Both the position numbers and the translations under genes were made by a program. Positions 8,297 through 15,265 of a stretch of 64,000 nucleotides of DNA are shown in pieces. This stretch comes from Shimia sp040370365 (lineage in GTDB: Bacteria > Pseudomonadota > Alphaproteobacteria > Rhodobacterales > Rhodobacteraceae). The notes under the pieces are model-generated. The model ran no database searches and was not told where the DNA came from. It saw only the letters and a list, made by a program, of their open reading frames with translations. Position 1 is the first letter of the stretch. Each line of letters starts with the position of its first letter. The DNA lies in contig NZ_BAABWQ010000004.1 in the NCBI RefSeq assembly GCF_040370365.1, positions 558,001-622,000 on the forward strand, written 5' to 3'.

Positions 8297-8619
8297 GAGT
8301 CTCTCCACACTCTGACGGTAATTTTATTGCGTGGAATGGGGCATTTTTCTCAGAAAAATTCAAGAGCAATTTTGCCGCAGCGCAGAAAAATTGTCAAAGA
8401 ACAACGATTGTTTCCTAAAAATGGACAATTCGAGCGGCGTGTTAACCATTTTTTTGCTCTCTGAGGCGCACAGTTTCCCCTATCGCTTCCTATGGGAGGA
8501 ACGACGAACGCCCAAAACGGGCAACATATAACAAGAAGAGGCGAAGCAACTGGACACATATGGCGCGCAAACGGAGCAAAGCTCCCAGGCGTGACAAGAT
8601 TTTCCTGAAAGGAAACCAC
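8297..8619. other. Gene-free divergent region between mcl2 and a small secreted protein
   Basis: 323 bp without a convincing gene, AT-rich in its left part. It must hold the promoters of mcl2 (leftward) and of the gene at 8620 (rightward). TTGCCGCA at 8372-8379 equals one arm of the phaA palindrome, but the second arm is poor (GCGCAG). A GTTAACCATTTTTT string at about 8439 resembles a CtrA half site. An in-frame ATG at 8560 would add 20 basic residues to the downstream gene and is not preferred. Confidence 0.5.
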
Positions 8620-8937
8620 ATGAAGAAATCGCTTCTGACCCTAACCACCGGTCTGACCTTCCTTGCTTTTGGCGCCACGCTGGCCGAAGCGCAAAACTTC
8701 CGTAATTGTGCGGCGCGTGATCTTGTGATCGAACGCTTGGCCGACAAATACGGCGAGTCCCGTCAGGCTCTCGGTCTTGGAACCCAAGGCGCGGTGGTCG
8801 AGATCTTTGCCTCCGAGGATTCAGGCAGCTGGACCATCACAGTTACCATGCCCAATGGGTCGACGTGCTTGATGGCTACGGGCCAAGCTTTTGAAACCCT
8901 GGCCGAAGTACTTCCCGCCAAAGGTGACGATGCCTAA
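8620..8937 (+). CDS. Small secreted protein, unknown function
   Basis: A 105-residue exported protein: signal peptide MKKSLLTLTTGLTFLAFGATLAEAQ with cleavage after AEA, then a mature domain of about 80 residues with two cysteines (NCAARDLV and STCLMAT) that could form a disulfide. AAAGGA sits just upstream of ATG 8620. Similar small periplasmic proteins are common in Rhodobacterales, but I know no function. It faces the permease gene at 8950 (12 bp between stops). Confidence 0.72.
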   Translation: MKKSLLTLTTGLTFLAFGATLAEAQNFRNCAARDLVIERLADKYGESRQALGLGTQGAVVEIFASEDSGSWTITVTMPNGSTCLMATGQAFETLAEVLPAKGDDA

Positions 8938-8949
8938 ATTGGAGAGCCT

Positions 8950-9690
8950 TCAGGACAGCGCGTCAAAAATCAACTTCATGCCGGTCACTGTCAGAAAAAC
9001 ATAGGTGACTGTAAAGAAAGCCCTTTCTGAAACGGCGTGATGTAGCTTGATCCCTAAGTAGGCTCCCAATAACGCAAATGGTGCCAAAAGTGCGCCCATG
9101 CGCAGTGTGTCCGCTTGGAACACGCCGATCATAGCGTAAGGCACTGACTTTGCCAGATTAAGCGCCCAAAACACCAAAACTGTTGTCGCCTGAAAGGCGG
9201 TTTTGGACAACCCTCGAGACAACAGATACACCGCAGCAGGTGGACCACCTGCGTGGCTCACAAAACTTGTGAAGCCTGCAACCGCACCCGCAATGACACC
9301 CGCTCTAAGCGGCATTGGCTTTTGAGAGCCTTTGCGTGGCCATAGCTGCCACGCCACAAACCCAAGCGATACAGAGCCAATCAAAAAGCGAAGCGCATCG
9401 TCACTTGCCACGTTGAAAAGAACCACGCCAGCAATGACGCCGCCCACGCCGCCCACAATCAAAATCCGCGCTTCCGGCCAACTCCAAAGCCCCCAATAGG
9501 GACGCAAGGTGACCAAGTCGATCAACATCAACAGCGGAAGCATCAGACCCAAGGCCTGCGTAGGTGGCAAAATGATCGCAAGTAATGCTGCGCTTGCAAA
9601 GGCGGCGCCAGAGCCGAATCCGGCTTTAGACACCCCAGCAAAGACCACGGCAAGCGGTGCCAACACCCAAAAGGTGATAGAATCAGTCAT
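8950..9690 (-). CDS. TauE/SafE family sulfite or anion exporter
   Basis: A 246-residue membrane protein with about seven to eight helices. The start FAGVSKAGFGSGAAF is the family's first half motif; the internal repeat AGFTSFVSHAGGPPAAVYLL is the second, giving the typical two-repeat TauE/SafE architecture. Members export sulfite, sulfoacetate or other organosulfur anions, or take up sulfite; the substrate cannot be told here. It stands alone on the minus strand. Confidence 0.85.
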   Translation of the reverse strand: MTDSITFWVLAPLAVVFAGVSKAGFGSGAAFASAALLAIILPPTQALGLMLPLLMLIDLVTLRPYWGLWSWPEARILIVGGVGGVIAGVVLFNVASDDALRFLIGSVSLGFVAWQLWPRKGSQKPMPLRAGVIAGAVAGFTSFVSHAGGPPAAVYLLSRGLSKTAFQATTVLVFWALNLAKSVPYAMIGVFQADTLRMGALLAPFALLGAYLGIKLHHAVSERAFFTVTYVFLTVTGMKLIFDALS

Positions 9691-9750
9691 TCAGAATCGA
9701 CAGTTTTGGGTCCGATGCGCCCAAAGGTCGGACACATCGGACCGACACAA

Positions 9751-9957
9751 TCAGCTTTCGTCGAGAATTTTCTTACGCTGCTGTTTGTACTCTTTATCGG
9801 TCACAAGCCCTTCAGCATACGCTTTCTCCAAAGAGGCAAGCTGTTCGCCAACAGTTATGGTTTGAACATTGGTTGTGCTGTTTCCGCCGCCGCCACATGC
9901 GGAAACGGTCATCGCCACCAAAGCCAGCGCCATCAGGGTTTTCGTTGCAGAAATCAT
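9751..9957 (-). CDS. Small SHOCT-domain lipoprotein
   Basis: A 68-residue protein with a lipoprotein signal whose lipobox is VSAC (Cys at about residue 21), a Gly/Ser/Thr linker and a C-terminal SHOCT-type helix pair: LASLEKAYAEGLVTDKEYKQQRKKIL. SHOCT modules are short oligomerisation domains at the ends of membrane and secreted proteins. Divergent from mdh with 221 bp between starts. Function unknown. Confidence 0.78.
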   Translation of the reverse strand: MISATKTLMALALVAMTVSACGGGGNSTTNVQTITVGEQLASLEKAYAEGLVTDKEYKQQRKKILDES

Positions 9958-10178
9958 TGCGTAGTATCCTTAGAAAATGTCTGTTCCGTTGCCCCATCTA
10001 CCCACAGGAACTGAAGCAAATCAAGCGCACCGACTACCGAACAACCTTTGTGCTGCTTAATTGTTCACGCTTCCATGCGCCTGCGTCAGTTGGCCCACCC
10101 TCAAAGCCAAACACTTGCGTCAGAGCAAATTTAGACTTAAGCCACCGGCGATATTCAACCGGACCGGAGATTGATCCA

Positions 10179-11141
10179 ATGGCACGACCTAAGATCGCCC
10201 TCATCGGCGCAGGTAACATCGGCGGCACGCTCGCCCACCTCGCTGCAATCAAAGAACTTGGTGACGTTGTTCTTTTCGACATCGCAGATGGCCTGCCACA
10301 GGGCAAAGCGCTCGACATCGCAGAATCCGGCCCAGTCGAGAAAATCGACGCAGCCATGTCCGGAGCAAGTGACTACGCTGCGATTGCCGGCGCGGACGTG
10401 TGCATCGTGACTGCAGGTGTGGCACGTAAGCCTGGCATGAGCCGTGACGATCTGCTCGGCATCAACCTCAAAGTGATGAAATCTGTTGGCGAAGGCATCC
10501 GCGACAACGCGCCAGACGCCTTTGTGATCTGCATCACCAACCCGCTGGACGCGATGGTTTGGGCTCTGCAGAAGTTTTCCGGCCTGCCAACCCACATGGT
10601 TTGCGGCATGGCGGGTGTTCTGGACAGCGCACGCTTCCGTCACTTCCTCGCCGAAGAATTCAACGTGTCCATGCGTGACGTGACCGCGTTTGTTTTGGGC
10701 GGCCATGGCGACACTATGGTGCCATCCGTGCGCTACTCCACCGTTGGCGGCATTCCCCTGCCTGATTTGATCGACATGGGCTGGACCACGCAGGAGAAAC
10801 TGGACGCTATGGTTCAGCGTACCCGTGACGGCGGCGCTGAAATCGTTGGCTTGCTGAAAACCGGCTCCGCATTCTATGCACCGGCGGCTTCTGCTATCGA
10901 AATGGCCGAGGCCTTTTTGAAAGATCAAAAACGCGTTCTGCCATGTGCCGCACACTGTGACGGCGACCTTGGCGTGAAAGACATGTACGTGGGTGTGCCC
11001 ACTGTGATCGGCGCCGGCGGTGTTGAGAAGGTTGTGAACATCAAGCTCAACAAAGAAGAGCAGGAAATGTTCGATGTGTCTGTAAACGCCGTGAAAGGCC
11101 TCGTGGACGCCTGCAAAGGCATCGACAGCTCACTGGCCTAA
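10179..11141 (+). CDS. mdh: Malate dehydrogenase
   Basis: NAD-dependent oxidation of malate to oxaloacetate in the TCA cycle. The 320-residue, lactate-dehydrogenase-like form used by alphaproteobacteria. Visible are the Rossmann motif GAGNIGG (residues 10-16), substrate-binding arginines in VARKPGMSRDDLL, and the catalytic LGGHGDTMVP His. ATG 10179 follows GGACCGGAG; upstream in-frame codons are not plausible protein. It is monocistronic, ended by the hairpin at 11171, and lies between the mcl2 and suc clusters as in R. sphaeroides. Confidence 0.97.
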   Translation: MARPKIALIGAGNIGGTLAHLAAIKELGDVVLFDIADGLPQGKALDIAESGPVEKIDAAMSGASDYAAIAGADVCIVTAGVARKPGMSRDDLLGINLKVMKSVGEGIRDNAPDAFVICITNPLDAMVWALQKFSGLPTHMVCGMAGVLDSARFRHFLAEEFNVSMRDVTAFVLGGHGDTMVPSVRYSTVGGIPLPDLIDMGWTTQEKLDAMVQRTRDGGAEIVGLLKTGSAFYAPAASAIEMAEAFLKDQKRVLPCAAHCDGDLGVKDMYVGVPTVIGAGGVEKVVNIKLNKEEQEMFDVSVNAVKGLVDACKGIDSSLA

Positions 11142-11170
11142 GTCGTCCAGCTGATAACACATTTTGAAAA

Positions 11171-11200
11171 GGCCCGTGCAACGTCACGGGTCTTTTTCTT
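11171..11200 (+). terminator. Rho-independent terminator of mdh
   Basis: Inverted repeat CCCGTG/CACGGG (11173-11178 and 11185-11190) with a six-base loop, extendable by two pairs, followed by a TCTTTTTCTT run. It begins 30 bp past the mdh stop. Confidence 0.88.
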
Positions 11201-11314
11201 TGCACACCGACAACAAGCGCATTTGTTTCTTAGAGGCAAAACACTCATCGGTTGCAATTTGATATCTGATCCGACAGAAAATGTGCGACGCTAAATTTTT
11301 GCCCGGACATATCG

Positions 11315-11968
11315 ATGACCATATCCCACCGCTTCCTTTTCTGCGCCCTTCCCTTTGTTGCCCTTATATCATGCGGTGCGACCGACCCGATCATTCGCAC
11401 TGGCCCGCAAGCTCAATTGCCCTACACGCCTGGCCCCAATTCTGGATATGCAACACCCGGCCTCATGATGGCAAACTCTCAGGGGATTGCCCAAGATCTC
11501 GAAGCGATTGGCGTTGATACATCTGACCTGATCGAATCCGTCGCGCCGGGCGCAACAACCAATACCGATCTGAGCGGCGCAGTTGCCCTGTTCCAGAACA
11601 CATGCTGGCGACATACCCCCGACATTGACGCCATTGCAGCAGCGGCAAAACAACAGGGGCTGGACGTCGAACGCCTTGCGCCGGATCAAATATTTGCATC
11701 AAGCACCGATATCAGCCCAGCTGGTGGCAACTCGGTACAGGTGAATATCGCCTCAACTTACACTTATGAATGCGCGGTGACCGCAATCACCCAAGACAGT
11801 GTAACCGCAGATCAGGCCCGTCAGGCCCTGTTTGGCACTCTGGGCATATCTCACGTCAATGGGACAACCGAGACCCGGATTGACGGAAAAGCATACGGAC
11901 TACGCCATATTCAGTTTCCCAACGCATTTGGTCTGATCGAACATGCCTTTGTGATACAAGCTGACTAA
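11315..11968 (+). CDS. Lipoprotein of unknown function
   Basis: A 217-residue protein with a lipoprotein signal (lipobox LISC, Cys at residue 20), a Pro-rich linker and a C-terminal domain with a cysteine pair (NTCWRH and YECAV). The later part, IDGKAYGLRHIQFPNAFGLIEHAFVIQAD, gives no family I recognise. It starts 173 bp after mdh and ends about 270 bp before sucC, apparently as its own unit. Confidence 0.68.
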   Translation: MTISHRFLFCALPFVALISCGATDPIIRTGPQAQLPYTPGPNSGYATPGLMMANSQGIAQDLEAIGVDTSDLIESVAPGATTNTDLSGAVALFQNTCWRHTPDIDAIAAAAKQQGLDVERLAPDQIFASSTDISPAGGNSVQVNIASTYTYECAVTAITQDSVTADQARQALFGTLGISHVNGTTETRIDGKAYGLRHIQFPNAFGLIEHAFVIQAD

Positions 11969-12241
11969 ACTCTCATGCAGCAGTGCCGGGCGGGAGGAAC
12001 AGAAAACCCGGCCGGCAGAGCTTGCGCATAGTCACGGCCCGACTCAGCGCACATTCCCTTGCTATACTGGCGTTTCCGCTAACGTAAGCTGTTCTGCCTT
12101 AATCATTTGGCAATTTGTGATCACACTTTTTCCGACTGTGATCACAAATAACAAAAAATCCACCAATCTCGTCGAATTTACTTATCCAACGCAATTTCCT
12201 GTGTCAGAACTGCCTCAATCGTAGCAAGATGGGACAGTTCC
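11969..12241. promoter_or_regulatory. sucC promoter region
   Basis: 273 bp with no gene. The left part has an imperfect GCCGGG/CCCGGC hairpin (11985-12012) without a T run. The right 130 bp are AT-rich and contain the paired GTGATCAC palindromes. A long AT-rich leader follows to the sucC ATG, where the ribosome site is weak (GATGGGACA). Confidence 0.6.
12117..12145. promoter_or_regulatory. Paired GTGATCAC palindromes, candidate operator of suc operon
   Basis: TTTGTGATCACA and CTGTGATCACAAAT carry the same 8-bp palindrome at 12117-12124 and 12138-12145, centres 21 bp apart. They lie about 100 bp before the sucC ATG. They match in core, flank and spacing the pair in front of sdhC. One regulator controlling both operons is the simplest reading. 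Confidence 0.62.
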
Positions 12242-13438
12242 ATGAACATCCACGAATATCAGGCGAAAGCCCTGCTTCGCTCCTACGGCGCCCCGGTGTC
12301 CGAAGGCCGCGCCGTTCTCAAAGCAGAAGACGCCAAATCCGCAGCTGGTGAACTGGACGGCCCGCTTTGGGTTGTGAAAGCTCAGATCCACGCTGGTGGA
12401 CGCGGCAAAGGCTCCTTCAAAGAAGCTGACGCAGGCGAAAAAGGCGGTGTCCGCCTGGCCTTCTCGGTGGAAGAAGCCGCAGAGGAAGCCAAAAAGATGC
12501 TGGGCCGCACGCTGGTGACCCATCAGACCGGCCCTGCGGGCAAACAGGTCAACCGCATCTACATCGAAGATGGCTCTGACATCGAAAACGAACTCTACCT
12601 CGCTCTGCTGGTTGATCGCGCCACCTCGCGCGTTTCGTTTGTCTGCTCTACCGAAGGCGGCATGGACATCGAAGAAGTGGCCGAAGCCACACCTGAGAAA
12701 ATCCTGTCTTTCTCCGTTGATCCGGCCACAGGCTACCAAGCCTACCACGGCCGCCGCATCGCATTTTCCCTCGGCCTCGAAGGCACACAGGTCAAGCAAT
12801 GTGTGAAGCTAATGGGTCAGCTCTACCAAGCCTTTATCGAGCGTGACATGGAGATGCTGGAAATCAACCCGCTGATCGTGCTCGAAGGTTCTGGCGATCT
12901 CAAAGTGCTCGACGCGAAAGTCGCCTTTGACGGCAACGCCATGTACCGCCAGCCTGCTGTTGCAGAGCTGCGTGACGAAACCGAAGAAGACTCCAAAGAG
13001 CTTGAGGCCTCCAAATATGACCTCAACTACATCGCGCTGGACGGTGAAATCGGCTGCATGGTGAACGGTGCGGGTCTCGCAATGGCCACTATGGACATCA
13101 TCAAACTCTACGGGGCTGAGCCTGCCAACTTCCTCGACGTGGGCGGCGGCGCAACCAAAGAGAAAGTGACCGAAGCGTTCAAGATCATCACCTCTGATCC
13201 AAACGTCAAAGGCATCCTCGTGAACATCTTCGGCGGCATCATGCGCTGTGACGTGATCGCAGAGGGCGTTGTGGCCGCTGTGAAAGAGGTTGGCCTGCAG
13301 GTTCCGCTGGTTGTGCGCCTCGAAGGCACCAACGTGGAAGCCGGCAAAGAGATCATCAACACCTCCGGTCTTGATGTGATCGCGGCGGATAACCTCTCTG
13401 ACGGCGCCGAGAAGATCGTGAAAGCGGTAAAAGGCTAA
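12242..13438 (+). CDS. sucC: Succinyl-CoA synthetase beta subunit (ADP-forming)
   Basis: ATP-grasp subunit of succinate-CoA ligase, converting succinyl-CoA to succinate with substrate-level phosphorylation. The 398-residue length is normal. Motifs include MNIHEYQAKALLRSYG at the start, KAQIHAGGRGKG in the nucleotide-binding lobe, EINPLIV, and NIFGGIMRCDVIAEGV in the C-terminal CoA-binding half. Its stop overlaps the next gene's ATG by one base (TAATG). First gene of the suc operon. Confidence 0.97.
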   Translation: MNIHEYQAKALLRSYGAPVSEGRAVLKAEDAKSAAGELDGPLWVVKAQIHAGGRGKGSFKEADAGEKGGVRLAFSVEEAAEEAKKMLGRTLVTHQTGPAGKQVNRIYIEDGSDIENELYLALLVDRATSRVSFVCSTEGGMDIEEVAEATPEKILSFSVDPATGYQAYHGRRIAFSLGLEGTQVKQCVKLMGQLYQAFIERDMEMLEINPLIVLEGSGDLKVLDAKVAFDGNAMYRQPAVAELRDETEEDSKELEASKYDLNYIALDGEIGCMVNGAGLAMATMDIIKLYGAEPANFLDVGGGATKEKVTEAFKIITSDPNVKGILVNIFGGIMRCDVIAEGVVAAVKEVGLQVPLVVRLEGTNVEAGKEIINTSGLDVIAADNLSDGAEKIVKAVKG

Positions 13439-13977
13439 TGAAAACAACCGTCGCAATTCTATCCTTGCTATTGGCTCCTTCAGTCGCACAAGCGAATGGA
13501 TTGGCCAACCGGGCTGCAGAGATCTTTGAACGAGCTTGCTTGTCTGAGCCTGTGCTGTCTATCGGCAGCGGATCGAATGCGGACGATGGTGCGGTGGCGG
13601 CGTCTTACGCAAGTAATGTGTTTGCGCACTACGATGCCAACGGCGCTACTATGGGGTTGAAAGGCACGCCGACATACACATTAAAAAGCTCCCGAACTGA
13701 GGGCAGCTTTACTTGCTATGTCGTCTCCAAAGACCTCACCGCGCGCGACGTTGTTAAGAAGTTTAATCGCTTAAAGAAAGTAGCAGGAAACGGGCAATCG
13801 CCTACATATGTTGGTCCCGCAAAATTTGATGATGCGCCTGAGCGCTTTATCGAAGGGAAGCGGGCGGAATTTGAGAGTGAAGGTCGCAAGTTGCAACTAG
13901 AACTCTTTTATTTCATTTCCGACAAGGGACCAGTAGGCGCGCTTTACCTGACACTGGAACACAAGGTTTCTCGTTAG
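13438..13977 (+). CDS. Secreted hypothetical protein inserted between sucC and sucD
   Basis: A 179-residue protein starting on the sucC stop (TAATG), with a clear signal peptide MKTTVAILSLLLAPSVAQA. The mature part has two cysteines (RACLSEPV and FTCYVV) and ends in a beta-rich segment. Base composition is lower in GC than sucC and sucD, visible as more AT-rich third positions. No known domain recognised, and no link to the enzyme is evident. The overlap implies translational coupling to sucC. Confidence 0.72.
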   Translation: MKTTVAILSLLLAPSVAQANGLANRAAEIFERACLSEPVLSIGSGSNADDGAVAASYASNVFAHYDANGATMGLKGTPTYTLKSSRTEGSFTCYVVSKDLTARDVVKKFNRLKKVAGNGQSPTYVGPAKFDDAPERFIEGKRAEFESEGRKLQLELFYFISDKGPVGALYLTLEHKVSR

Positions 13978-14008
13978 TCCGAGACCTCAAATTTTGGGAG
14001 AACGCCAA

Positions 14009-14890
14009 ATGGCAATCCTCGTAGACGAAAACACCAAGGTCATCTGTCAGGGCTTCACCGGCTCTCAGGGCACCTTCCACTCTGAACAAGCCATTGCTTA
14101 TGGCACCAAAATGGTCGGCGGCGTGACCCCGGGCAAAGGTGGCATCGACCACCTCGGCCTTCCGGTCTTCAACTCCGTTCACGAAGCCAAGGCAGTGACC
14201 GAAGCCAACGCCTCCGTGATCTATGTGCCGCCGCCTTTTGCTGCGGACTCGATCCTCGAAGCGATTGATGCGGAAATGGAACTGATCATCTGCATCACCG
14301 AAGGCATCCCTGTGCTGGACATGATGAAGGTTGAGCGCGCCCTGCAAGGGTCCGCGTCCCGCCTGATCGGTCCTAACTGCCCAGGTGTGATCACGCCAGA
14401 TGCCTGCAAAATCGGCATCATGCCCGGCCACATCCACAAGCGTGGCTCCGTGGGCGTTGTGTCCCGCTCCGGCACCCTGACATATGAGGCCGTCAAACAG
14501 ACAGCCGACATTGGTCTGGGCCAGTCCACAGCGGTGGGCATCGGCGGTGACCCCATCAAAGGCACAGAACACATCGATATCCTCGACATGTTCCTGTCTG
14601 ACGATGAGACACAGTCGATCATCATGATTGGTGAAATCGGTGGATCCGCAGAAGAAGAAGCTGCTGAGTTCTTGGCAAACGAGCGTAAGAAAGGCCGCTG
14701 GAAGCCAACTGCTGGCTTTATCGCTGGTCGCACGGCCCCTCCCGGCCGCCGCATGGGCCACGCCGGTGCGATTGTTGCCGGTGGCAAAGGTGGCGCGGAC
14801 GACAAGATCGCCGCGATGAAAGAAGCTGGCATCGTTGTTGCTGACAGCCCCGCCGGTCTTGGCGAAGCTGTGCTCAAAGCGATCGGCTAA
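14009..14890 (+). CDS. sucD: Succinyl-CoA synthetase alpha subunit
   Basis: CoA-binding subunit that carries the phosphohistidine intermediate. The 293-residue protein has VICQGFTGSQGTFHSEQAI in the Rossmann CoA site, GPNCPGVITP, and RRMGHAGAIVAGG with the active-site His. ATG 14009 follows GGGAG; a TTG five codons upstream is unnecessary. Separated from its partner sucC by the inserted secreted-protein gene. Confidence 0.97.
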   Translation: MAILVDENTKVICQGFTGSQGTFHSEQAIAYGTKMVGGVTPGKGGIDHLGLPVFNSVHEAKAVTEANASVIYVPPPFAADSILEAIDAEMELIICITEGIPVLDMMKVERALQGSASRLIGPNCPGVITPDACKIGIMPGHIHKRGSVGVVSRSGTLTYEAVKQTADIGLGQSTAVGIGGDPIKGTEHIDILDMFLSDDETQSIIMIGEIGGSAEEEAAEFLANERKKGRWKPTAGFIAGRTAPPGRRMGHAGAIVAGGKGGADDKIAAMKEAGIVVADSPAGLGEAVLKAIG

Positions 14891-15256
14891 ATGCCTACCG
14901 CTCGGCATATCAACACAGGGCAGCGCCTGACCCACATTGGGTCAGGCACTGCTTGGCGTCGGCGGGCCAATTTTTCGTTTGTTATTGGTTTGGTAGGGAG
15001 TGCTGCGGTAGCCCAAATATCAAAACCGATGGACCAATTCATCATTGTACCCTTTCCCGCGGGCGTCGAATTGGAACCTAAAGTCGAAAACCAAACGGAT
15101 CGCGGTCTTGTTTTTGACAGCGGTTTGATCTCTGAAGGCGAGCTTATCGCCTTTGCAAAGGCCCTTTGCCGGAACGACGCGGCTGAAATTGAAATCCACG
15201 ATCCCTCCTGGGGTCAATGGCTACGGGGAAAAGTCCCTGCTCGAGCGAAATGCTGA
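14891..15256 (+). CDS. Hypothetical protein between sucD and sucA
   Basis: A 121-residue frame beginning directly after the sucD stop (TAAATG). The first 40 residues are odd: basic, then FVIGLVGSAAVAQ, which looks like a late signal peptide. This stretch is encoded across a strong hairpin (14920-14952), so the true start is doubtful; the ATG at 15029 (MDQFIIVPFP) is an alternative. The rest, ending in KCstop 9 bp before sucA, is a compact acidic domain with no recognised family. Real coding is likely but not certain. Confidence 0.5.
   Translation: MPTARHINTGQRLTHIGSGTAWRRRANFSFVIGLVGSAAVAQISKPMDQFIIVPFPAGVELEPKVENQTDRGLVFDSGLISEGELIAFAKALCRNDAAEIEIHDPSWGQWLRGKVPARAKC
14920..14952 (+). other. 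Strong hairpin just after sucD
   Basis: CCTGACCC (14926-14933) and GGGTCAGG (14939-14946) are perfect arms around a five-base loop. Allowing one mismatched position, the arms extend to 14 bp (GCAG at 14920 pairs with CTGC at 14952). No T run follows, so it is more likely an RNA stability, processing or attenuation element than a simple terminator. Confidence 0.7.
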
Positions 15257-15265
15257 GGTAAAATC

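Noticed and set aside
8372..8379. TTGCCGCA before mcl2 as a PhaR-type site
   Set aside because: Only one arm matches; the second is GCGCAG, so the evidence is too thin for a regulatory call.
11985..12012. GCCGGG/CCCGGC dyad before sucC as a terminator
   Set aside because: Loop of about 16 bases and no T run; too weak to call.
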